From contig JACEEZ010011608.1 of assembly GCA_016584305.1 (NCBI GenBank), forward strand, positions 32,898 through 96,897: 64,000 bases of DNA, written 5' to 3'. Positions 23,142-35,100 of this stretch are shown here, piece by piece (within the stretch, counting starts at the first letter, position 1; each line of letters opens with the position of its first letter). Under the pieces are notes generated by a model. That model had not been told where the DNA came from. It did not search any database and saw nothing but the letters and a program-made list of their open reading frames with translations. The position numbers and the translations under genes were made by a program. Origin of the DNA: Chionoecetes opilio. Lineage: Eukaryota; Arthropoda; Malacostraca; Decapoda; Majidae.

Positions 23142-26100
23142 CTGTATATATATATAATTGGAGACCCCCCCCCTTTTCAATTTTCTGGGTACGCCACTGC
23201 GTGACACACAAACATCGGTAAAGAATTGCGTATCAGGTTCTTCTTGAAAACAAAGACTGCCGTTTAGTGCTTATAATTATCGGAAAAAAAGTGAGCTTAT
23301 CTATGTATACGTTGCATTTTTTCCCTTAATTTCTGGTTGTGAACTTCTTAAGGCGGCGCACCGTTACCCTGTGTTGTGGATCAGCCGGTTCCGCAGGGCA
23401 CGCGGTGTACTGGGAAGTAAGTAGGTCAGGCAATGTCAGTGACACGGCGGCTGCTGCCCATCAATCTTGCCCTTCAAACCGCCGCCCCGCCCCGCACACG
23501 TTCCTGTGGCGTGCGGCCATTGCTCCCCTAAACTAACGAGTCCATGAACCTTACGCAACGCCCATAGGAAATGTTTTATGTTTCCGCGTTGTTACGTGTG
23601 TTCCGTTTTCACATACACACACACACACAAGGGAAAAAACGGATATTTTTTTTCTTATTTTCTCTGAACACATCGCTTTCCTTTCTACGAACTTCAGAAC
23701 GAACCCACTCATAATGATATACTTGTTTATATTTCCCATTTTTGTTAAGATTGCCACCAATTTCGTTAGTGCTACGCATCATTCTAAGGTTTTATAATGG
23801 AATGCCTTGTTATTCAAATAAGTAGGTATGAAGTTTCACACACTGCTTACGGTTTGCCCTTGGAGAACACACCCGAGAGGCGTGACCGTCATAGGAATTC
23901 CCCGTCTTCGTATGATGTGATTTTTTTTTCTCCCTCTTCTTCCTTCTGGCTGAGCCTGTAGGCTGTAGCGCTTGTAGCGCGCTTGTTGACTTCTTCGGGG
24001 GTCTTCGCAAAGCTTTGGTGGTTGGGCGTCGCCCGTGGTGGCGCAGGCAAGAAAATTTATTATGATTTTTTAGAGACTCTTGTAATGAAGGCTGATACCG
24101 TGCCATAATATTATCCAGAAAGGACAATAGGCCTACTTCAGACACTGAAAACAATCGAGAAACAATATCAAAGCATGGAAAATACAAACAAGCAAAAAAA
24201 CTATTGTAACGAACAGTTAGAATAAGACTCGTCGTCTTGGAAGAAGGATACAAGTACAGGTGCGGTGGTGGCGTGCTATCGGGTACCGTTACCGTTAGCC
24301 CGAGCAAGGTGGAGGTCACGGGCGCAGTTTCTCCACACCCACACCCACCACATCCACGCCACGCTTGGTGCCCATCTTCTGTGCCTCCAGCGTGACGGGC
24401 GACGGCCTGAGCCTGCTGAAGAAGTTCCTGTTTGTGCTGCCCCCGAGGATGAGCAACAAGGAGCGGGAGAAGCTGGAGCAGGAGCCGGCGGAGTTCCAAA
24501 TTGACGAGGTGTTCCACGTGGACCACAGCATCATCGTGGGCGGCCTGCTCACCAAGGGCGTCATCACTCAGGGCACCACGCTACTGCTGGGCCCCATGGA
24601 CAACTGCAGCTTTGTGCCGGTAACGGTGGGGTCTCTGCATCGCAACAAGGTGCCGTGCCGCGTGGTGTGTGCGGGGCAGTCGGCTTCACTGTCCCTGGAG
24701 GGGCGCCAACTGTACCTGCGCAAGGGCATGAAGCTGATGAGTGCTGAGGCGCGACCCAGGGCTTGCTTCTACTTCCAGGCCAGGACCCAGGTTTTGCACC
24801 ACTCCACCAGCATCGGCCGCGGGTTCCAGGCCACCGTACACATCGGCAACGTGCGGCAGACGGCGGTGGTGGAGGGCATCCTGGGCTCCCGCGGCCTGCA
24901 CACCAACGACAGGGGCTCCGTCATCTTCCGCTTCCTCCGCCAACCCGAGCTGGTGCAGAACGGCTCCCGGCTCCTCTTCCGCCAGGGTTCCACCAAGGGC
25001 ATCGGCAAGGTGATCCAGGTGTTTGAGGAGGAGCCGGACAATGTGGATCTGTACAACGGCCTGGTCAGATAGAGAGGCCGCCGGGGGAGGAGGAGGAGGA
25101 TGCCATGCGTTACTTAGGTGTTAAGACGTACCTAAATATTTTATCACGCCACGCCTATGTGTACATACATACTTAGTCTTGATCTCTGTAGCTTGTTGAG
25201 GACTCATGTTGTTACTTTGTGTATTTTGTATTGTCTGCCACCTGGTGTGGTCCTCAGTGTGTGTGTGTGTGCGTGTGTGTGAGCCAAGTGACTACAGGAA
25301 CTACCACGTGTAGGCCTCGCGGCCTCTTGTAGCTTCCTTATTTTTCTTATGTTCTTATGTTCACGCCACCCATGATTGCGGCACAACACTACACATTCCC
25401 TCGCTGCCGATCCCTGCCCCCTGCGGCAGAGCATCAATAAGGTGAAGGTGACGGCGCCACAGAGGTCACTGCCTCACACTGAATACCACCCTGACAGTGA
25501 CGTCGCTCCATTAAACACTATACGATGGATGACCGGTCTGCGCCACCCACCTGTCTACCTGCCTAGCAGGGACACATTCTGACACAGGTTCAACTGTAAG
25601 ATTTCTTATCGTACTTCAGCATCTTTTGTCCAAGTATGGCAAATTCCTCAAGACTCGGCAAAGGAGTCAGCCTGTGAGGTAGTAACGGCAAGTCGGCAAA
25701 GGAAATGCTTCAATGCCCAAAACTCCCTCCCACCACAGGCGGCAGTAAAATCCTGCAATCGCGCAATAGCCATCTTTTTTTTTTTCTCTCTCTCTCTCTC
25801 TCTCTCAAAAGAAAACAATAACTTTCACTGATGCCCTGTCAGAACCAACACAATTTTACTCGCTCCAACTCGCTGGTTGGTCCTCCAGCGTGCAGGCGCC
25901 GCTGCGGCCTCGGAGGGGAGGAATGACACAATTAACTGTTTTCCGATTCTGTTCTTAGAGTTCAACTGAACCAAGAACACATGCACAATGCACATCAGAT
26001 GTTGTGTGACACTGTTGCTTCACTGCTTTGTAAAGCCTACAGCACAGGACACTGATTCTATTGTTTCCTGTTTATGCATTTGACGTGAAAATGACATGTG

Positions 26101-29100
26101 GTAGCCTACACACTGGTTTAGGACTTCAAAAGTTCAAGCACGTGTCTCGCGAGCCTTATACACCAAGAGGTGCGTTTTGGTAAGGTAAATACTCGCCGTT
26201 CCTGCCATGGTGGATGACAGGCGGCAGCGTGGGCTGGCGAGTGGTGTGTGGGCGTTGCAGTGCCCAGCCCATGTTGGGGCATGGAGGGGTCGACGTCCTG
26301 CCCGATGTCTCTGTTGACTTACATCAGTGTTGAGTTCTTAGATGCGCACCCAACACTACCAGCGAAATACAATAAGTCTATTATTAGTTAAGGCTCGATC
26401 TTCAGTTGGCGACAACTTTTACAAATCACATTATCGTGTCTTGAAGTCAAGACGCAATAATTGTACTTCAACTTCTTCAAGGCACCGAAATACCTTGAAA
26501 TATGCGTATTCAGAGAACCTCCCACACGTGCGTACCGTACACACATGGCAGGATTAATTACAGGTTCATCAGCCGCGCGCATGTGCGTGCGCAGGACATA
26601 TCTCTGCTGGACTGTTCACGCGACAATGTTTTGAAATTGCCAGGCTGCATAGGGGCCCGCGGCCCGCCCGACAAAGAGATATAGTGGTCTATGGACTATC
26701 ATATAGACTGGTTTATCAGTATATATGATATACTGTAATCTTTGTAAATGTTTGTTCTATAATATTATCAAATAAAAAACAGTAAAACACGCTAAAGAAA
26801 TGCCATTACGAGACTGAAGAAATATGCATAATATTCACTTCAACTCTTCGCCATTTAAAACTTTGCGAGTCAACTTTTATCATGAAGGGTATCAATAGAA
26901 GCGCAATTTTATTAGCTTTCCATTGATATATTTCGTTTTCTGATAAATGAATTAGAACCATGCATAAATTAGCGTTAAATAAATTAATTAAGTAGACGTG
27001 CAGCTTTCTCCGTACAGAAGACAGAAGTCAGAAACAGAAGTCTTAAGTGGAAAGCTGCATACCCAGGAATGGCCTTACATTAAGAAGGACTCCAGCACAT
27101 ATACTTTGATGAATGTATTATTGCCGACCCTGACCACACTCCATACAAGAGGCCATTTTAGCTCCGGGCAGCAAAGCTTGACCTCCCTGATGAGCTTGAG
27201 CTTCAAGCTGTAGATGGAGTCGACCATGGTGACCACCCTGATGGCACCCTGATGATCACGTGCAAGACACGTGATCGGCAGTTGTTACCCTCCCGGATAT
27301 CCATAAGCTAAAAGCTCATAGATAAATACTGATCTTAAGGTAAAGCTGGGACTCCACACACCACACATTACCCATACACTTGCTCAAGGGGGACAAATAG
27401 CTGGTCCATTCAGTGAAAAATTGACCTTGGGACGTCAGAGTGGCGCGCCACGCTCTTAACCACTAAGCCATACAAGCAGTATGAACCAGGGTTGCCACTC
27501 TAAATTTTCAGAAATCCCAAGACTGCCCCCCAAAAAATCCCAAGATAGACAAAAATATCCCAAGGTCTTAGGAAAAACATTGAAACTGAATCCTAAATAC
27601 GGTACACATGGTTACCTTGAGATAAAGTACTGGAGAAATACTTGAATAATCCCCTCAAAAATCCCAAGATCTTGGGAAAAATCCCAAGGAGTGGCATCCC
27701 TGGTATGAACATCATGTCTATGTCTGTGTGTGTTTGATTTTTTGCTAATAGGTTTTGAGATTCCTTTGAATTCTTAACAGCTTGAATTATTTTCCTAATT
27801 TGAGGAAGTGAGACATTCCATCGGGACCACTTCATTGGTCATTCATTATACACAAGGTTAAAGACTATTGGTAGTAAGTGCTAGGCTATGTCTTTCTTAC
27901 CCTTAATCACAAGCGTTTAACATTTCTATTACACCAGCATGACAGGGGGTTCAATTTGTTTTTTAATTGTTTTTGTTGCAAACCACACACACACACACAA
28001 AAAATAAAAAATAAAAAAAAGAATAAAAAAATAAAAGTAATTTGCGACAGAAACGGTTAGCAGATTCATTCAAAACGCATCAAAACTCACCAGAAAAAAA
28101 TAGTTTTGTCCACCAAAGTGAATTCGGTGTCAAACTGGAAATTTCCCAAAAAGAGTTACTTGAGGGAACTGATCGCTCAATCAGGACCACAATATTAACA
28201 CTTGATGATCACATCTTCCATTTGCATCACACATACCTTTCCCGACTTCCTTGTCTTGCGTACATTCGCCCGGAATCCCCCTCCTTCTCCCCGAGTAATT
28301 TAATCTCCTTCCTCCAACAAATACACATCCTTCATTTGATTTAACCATCCTGCTGTAACATACCATTCCTTTCCCCTTCCCTCACCGTTTCACTCTTTCT
28401 CTGTAACCCCTCCCTTTTTTTATGCTTTGCCATAGTGCCATATGACCTCTGACGTCTGGCACATTTCCCCCTTTTTTTTGGCATTAAATCAATCAATCAA
28501 TCACACATACCTTGCCACGTGACGTAGATGACCTGTGTCTGTCTCTCTATAGGTCGTGGGCGGCGATGGGTCTGGGAACACAGTACAAGCCTCCTGCTGA
28601 CCTGGGCCTCAGTCCTGTCCAACTCCCACACAAGGAATCAAGACGTGAGTACAAGGCCAGCTTATAGTAATGGAAATAGTAGATTAAGATAAAGGAGAAG
28701 TAGATCAAGTATATAAGATAAAATAGTAGATAAAAGTAGAGAGTAGTAGATCATACATAGTAGATAAAGTAGTAGATAAGAGTAGATAGTAGTAGTAGAG
28801 TAGGCGTAGCTGTAGTTCATACAAAGTAGATAAAGTAGTAGATAAGAGTAGAGAGTAGTAGGAAAGTAGGAGTAATAGTAGATCATACATACACAGTAGA
28901 TAAAGTAGTAGATAAGAGTAGAGAGTAGTAGTAAAGTAGGAGTAATAGTAGATCATACATACACAGTAGATAAAGTAGTAGATAAGAGTAGAGAGTAGTA
29001 GTAAAGTAGGAGTAGTAGTAGATCATACATACACAGTAGATAAAGTAGAAGTCATTATGAGATTGAAATGAAGAGTAGCATTCATAAATCATCAATGAGA

Positions 29101-32100
29101 AAAGTAAACATGGTAAGAAATATAGAGCTGCATAATACATACAGTACTCCTATTTATTGTATTTATGATATTGTTATGAAGATGAAAGGTGAATGTAGGT
29201 AGTGTTAAGTAACAGGAACTACCACGTGTATATCTCGCGGCCTCTTGTAGCTTCCATATTTTCTTGTTCTTATTTGAGTCTCATGCAGAGCCCCCCTTCT
29301 CACCTGCAGTGATCTTTGACAACAAAGACTGTGAATACCAGGGCAAGACCGGCACTTGCTATGGGGCGGTGGAGTGCCTGGTGCTGGCCGGCAGCTTTGG
29401 GAACTTTTGTGGACTCCCTGGTCTCTGTTGCCTCTGTAAGTAGCTGTGGCCTTCAAAATGTTCACTGTTGAATCATATGTTCTTATATCTCTTCTCTTGT
29501 AGCTTCCTTATTTTCTTATGTTCTTATGTTATCTCCTTTCAAAATAGATTTATGATAACACATGTACCTACAGGCTTTCATGATAAGAGAATTAAATATC
29601 TCTCTCTCGTTAGTGCTTAGGATGTCCATACAGAGGAGATACTTTCTTCTTCTTCTTTCTTTCTGTTTGACGTCAGTTTTTCCCATATTTGATGAGGTTA
29701 GACGACCGATGATACGCTTCCAACTATCTCTATCCATTGCCTCAACTTCTTCAGTGCCCAATGCTGCCAGATCCTCTTCAACACACAATCATATGTTCTT
29801 ATATCTCCTTTCATTATAGATTTATAATAATACATGTACCTGCAGGCTTTCATGATAAGAGAATTAAATCTCTCTCGGCCTTGTTCAGGATGTCCAGACA
29901 GAAGAGATACTTAAACTCATAAACAAAGACACTCCATTCTTTCCTCGAACTACCTCGTGTAGGTCTCGCAGTCTCTTGTAGCTTCCTTATTTTCTTATGT
30001 TCTTGTGTTCCCGACCCCAGTTCACCGCTCGTGTGGCATGAGGACGTCCCAAACGACAGCCTACTTCCGCAACGAGCAATACCCCCTCACGGGACGCGTT
30101 GAGAAGTCCTGCACCATGAACGTCATCAAGCGCTCCGAGAAGTTCTGCGGCCTCAGGTACAGCACTTAGTAACGGGTGACTCAGGTACAACACTTAGTAA
30201 CGGGTGACTCAGGTACAGCACTTAGTAACGGGTGACTCAGGTACAGCACTTAGTAACGGGTGACTCAGGTACAGCACTTAGTAACGGGTGACTCAGGTAT
30301 AACACTTAGTAACGGGTGACTCAGGTACAACACTTAGTAACGGGTGACTCAGGTACAGCACTTAGTAACGGGTGACTCAGGTACAGCAGTTAGTAACGGG
30401 TGACTCAGGTACAACACTTAGTAACGGGTGACTCAGGTACAACACTTAGTAACGGGTGACTCAGGTACAACACTTAGTAACGGGTGACTCAGGTACAACA
30501 CTTAGTAACGGGTGACTCAGGTACAACACTTAGTAACGGGTGACTCAGGTACAGCACTTAGTAACGGGTGACTCAGGTACAGCACTTAGTAATGGGTGAC
30601 TCAGGTACAACACTTAGTAACGGGTGACTCAGGTACAGCACTTAGTAACGGGTGACTCAGGTACAACACTTAGTAACGGGTGACTCAGGTACAACACTTA
30701 GTAACGGGTGACTCAGGTACAGCACTTAGTAACGGGTGACTCAGGTACAGCACTTAGTAACGGGTGACTCAGGTACAACACTTAGTAACGGGTGACTCAG
30801 GTACAACACTTAGTAACGGGTGACTCAGGTACAGCACTTAGTAACGGGTGACTCAGGTACAACACTTAGTAACGGGTGACTCAGGTACAACACTTAGTAA
30901 CGGGTGACTCAGGTACAGCACTTAGTAACGGGTGACTCAGGTACAGCACTTAGTAACGGGTGACTCAGGTACAACACTTAGTAACGGGTGACTCAGGTAT
31001 AACACTTAGTAACGGGTGACTCAGGTACAACACTTAGTAACGGATGACTCAGGTATAACACTTAGTAACGGGTGACTCAGGTATAACACTTAGTAACGGG
31101 TGACTCAGGTACAACACTTAGTAACGGGTGACTCAGGTATAACACTTAGTAACGGGTGACTCAGGTATAACACTTAGTAACGGGTGACTCAGGTATAACA
31201 CTTAGTAACGGATGACTCAGGTATAACACTTAGTAACGGGTGACTCAGGTATAACACTTAGTAACGGGTGACTCAGGTATAACACTTAGTAACGGGTGGA
31301 AGCTACCATGAGTGTTGACTTAAAAGAATTTTGGAAGATGCTCAATAAGCCTGTGAATCCAGCTCAGTATCATGAACAGTGTTTCTCATGGTGGCAAAAT
31401 TGGCCGCATAATATTTTGGGCTTAAGATAAAGTTTTTGCTTATTATACTTCATTCAATAATCTTCTCAATATTCTAACATTTCTTGAATTAACCACTGCA
31501 CCTCTGAGACTGTTCCAACTGTTTCCCATTCTATTGCAGATGAAATGTTTCCTTAGATTCAACTTTACACTCTGTTTATAGATCTTACCAGTGGTGGGCA
31601 GCGATAAATTTTGCGATAAAGCGATAACGATAAAGCGATAAATTTTTCCGCTAAGTCCTATAACGATAAAGCGATAAATTTCCAAAATACCTTAAAGCGA
31701 TAAGCGATAAATCCTGCGATAAATCCAAAAATACTCTATTTTTGCTACTTATGCATTTAAAAACCTCTTTTTTACACTTAAAACACCATATATTACTTAA
31801 TAAAAGACTAAAGGACCCGAAATTAACATTTTCAACAAACACGCCGCGACACTAATTAATAACGCAACATAAAACGCAAAAACCTAAACGATTTCCTGAA
31901 AAGGAAAAGTTAAAACACAAAATCACGCGACGTTCGTACGAACGGGAGGCACGCGCGAGGCGCACCTCAAAACGCAAAAAATATATAAAACTAATATATA
32001 TTAATTAGATATTTAGTTAAGATAGCAATATACAATAAGAATTAAGTATATATAAGTTATAACACACAAAGAAGCTTTGGATCGCTGGTAGCACAATGAA

Positions 32101-35100
32101 ACACAGAGCTGAGATCAGATGCGTCCAGTTTGGGGGGCTATTCAAAGAAACTGACAACAGAAGCGCGGACCGCCAGGCGCCTGGCCGCATCTGTTTGCCG
32201 CGTAACAATGAGCCTGTAACCTCCCGCCGTAACGGTTTTTCGTCTTCTACTTTATCGCTGGATTTATCGCGGGAAATTTGAAAGCGATAAATATAAGCGA
32301 TAAGTTTTTCCGGTCTTGTGATAAACGATAAGCGGTAAATTTTCGGTTAAAGCGATATTATCGCTTTATCGCATTATCGCTTTACTTATCGCAACGCCCA
32401 CGACTGGATCTTACAATGTCTTAATTACAGGAACTACCTTGTGTATGTCTCGTAGCCTCTTGTAGCTTCCTTATTTTCTTATGATCTTATGTTCTCTGTT
32501 TTGTAGGGTCTTGATGCTTCATGTAAAGATTTTAATTCGCTATCTTATCATAAACACCATTTACTACTATTTTGTAAGTCAAGTCTTTGTTAAGTCTCAA
32601 GTCAAGAAAGTCTGTGATGCCTGAGAGTATAATTGTGGTTCTTTGCAGAGTCAGCATGGAGGAAGCAAACTTTCCTAACCCAACCCGGAGCGGCACGTGT
32701 GATGACGTGTCATACATGGTCAGCGGAAGCCGGGACAGAAACATAGAACCCAAATGCGGTGATCTAACAGGAAACACTTGTAAGTATTAGTAGGAAGAAA
32801 TATAATTGTCCCACATGTAAAGATTGCAAGACTCTCAATCCCTCTTTCATCAAAATTAATAAACTCGCATTAGTAACCCTCATAAAAATAGATTAATATG
32901 CATATGAACACTACCCTACATGAATAATGGTCATAAATAGGTAACAACAGTCGTCACGTGGTTAGTGCGGAGTCATTAGGGAGCTTTAAAAGGAGGCTGG
33001 ATAAATTCATGTATGGGGATGAAAGGTAGATGTAGGTAGTGTTAAGTAACAGGAACTACCACGTGTAGGTCTCGCGGCCTCTTGTAGCTTCCTTATTTTC
33101 TTATGTTCTACCTGAAAGAATAAAGGCTAACCTATGCTTGCTCCACAGACACTTACGACATGCAGCACACGGATGAAATTAGACTCACCATCAACTCCAC
33201 CACACTGCGAAGTGGCATCAACTGGAACATGAAGGTGCAGCAGCTCTCTGTACCGATTACACTGGTGGTGATGGATCCAGCTCTGGCGCTGGCACTGGTT
33301 CTGGTACTGGCATTGGTCCCGGTTCTGGCTCTGGCTCCGGCTCTGGTTCTGGTTCTGGCTCTGGCTCTGGCTCTGGCTCTGGTTCCGGCTCTGGTTCTGG
33401 CTCCGGCTCTGGCTCTGGTTCCGGCTCTGGTTCTGGTTCCGATTCTGGCTTTGGTTCCGGTTCCGGCTCTGGTTCTGGCTCCGGCTCCGGTTCTGGTTCT
33501 GGCTCTGGCTCTGGTTCCGGCTCTGGTTCTGGTTCCGATTCTGGCTTTGGTTCCGGCTCTGGTTCTGGTTTCGGGTGGTGGTGGTGGCAGCATTCCCACC
33601 GGCCCCAGCGTTACTATCACCCCTCCAACAACTAGTATGTATCAGGAAAAACAGCAGTAGAGTAGAGTAGTAGTATAGTAGAGGATGATATTCTAATGAA
33701 ATAAAAAAATGTTGGTTAATGTAATGTTCAGTAGAATCTTTGAAATTACATATATTAAGCTGCCTCAAATATAGCCCAATTGATGTCACCTGCATTCAGA
33801 AAACCTTTTAACCAAAAGATAATTTAAAACTATCTTGAAAGACGAAAAACTGATAACTTTGGGGCCAAAATTATGTAATAAAGTATAAGTTTATTTCATG
33901 GGACTCTGTAGGCAGCATATCTATTTCATGGGACTCTGTAGGCAGCATATCTATTTCATGGGACTCTGTAGGCAGCATATCTATTTCATGGGACTCTGTA
34001 GGCAGCATATCTATTTCATGGGACTCTGTAGGCAGCATATCTATTTCATGGGACTCTGTAGGCAGCATATCTATTTCATGGGACTCTGTAGGCAGCATAT
34101 CTATTTCAGAAAATAGCTAGAGGTATGATTGGATTTGCTAGGGAGGTTAGGAGGAGGCTAGGAGATTAGGGAGCTTTAAAAGGAGGCTAGATCATTTCAT
34201 GGATGGGAATGAAAGGTGGATGTAGGTAGTATTAAGTAACAGGAACTACCACGTGTAGGTCTCGCGGCCTCTTGTAGCTTCCTTATTTTCTTATGATCTT
34301 ATGTTCTTATGGTTATGGTTAGGAGGAGGATAGAAGATTAGGGAGCTTTAAAAGGAGGCTAGATCATTTCATGGATGGGAATGAAAGGTGGATGTAGGTA
34401 GTATTAAGTAACAGGAACTACCACGTGTAGGTCTCGCAGCCTCTTGTAGCTTCCTTATTTTCTTATGTTCTTATATTCTTATGGTATTACAGCATTGCCG
34501 CCCGGTGTGCATCCACCAGGACATCCCTCCACCACCACCACCCCCACCACCACCACCACCAGCCCTCAAGGTGGTGCAGCATCAGTCAGGTGTGGACAGC
34601 GAGGACCCAATTATGAACAAGCAGTAAGAATTGTAAGATCGATGTGTGTATACGTACACATGTATACGGTGGAAAATTTGTATCTATGCAAAGTCTACAT
34701 GGAAGTCTTAGACTCTTACATGTATTAGTTATTTGTAAAATGCTTTCTTTTTTCATGTATTACTGAGTGTCTTAGAAACTTTATATGAACAATGATAAAT
34801 CACTTTCACAAAATAACATGCATAATTTATCTTGTAGAGACCTGTTGCCAGACGTTTGGGTGCATTGGGTCCCTTTGGCCCTGACATGTTGCAAATCACT
34901 GGAAGACGTAAGTATGGATACCCCAGACCCGGCCATGGATTCCGCAGACCTACACATGCCTTCCGCAGACCAGAATCTAATAACCGAAGACGCAGACCAC
35001 GACCAAATAGGAATACAGAAGAAGACTCAAGAAAGGGTTCAGGAGGGCAGCGCGATGGGTTGTCCGCGCAGCCCACGGCGGCTCCTGCAGTGAGCACCCT

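Noticed and set aside
30153..31300. CRISPR-like look of a 28-bp direct repeat
   Set aside because: There are no spacers; units are contiguous, and the setting is a eukaryotic intron.
33153..33795. Minus-strand frames rich in Arg/Thr or Asn/Gln/Ser
   Set aside because: They are antisense of the Gly-Ser hexanucleotide repeat inside protease exon 6; the plus strand has the splice sites and CUB homology.
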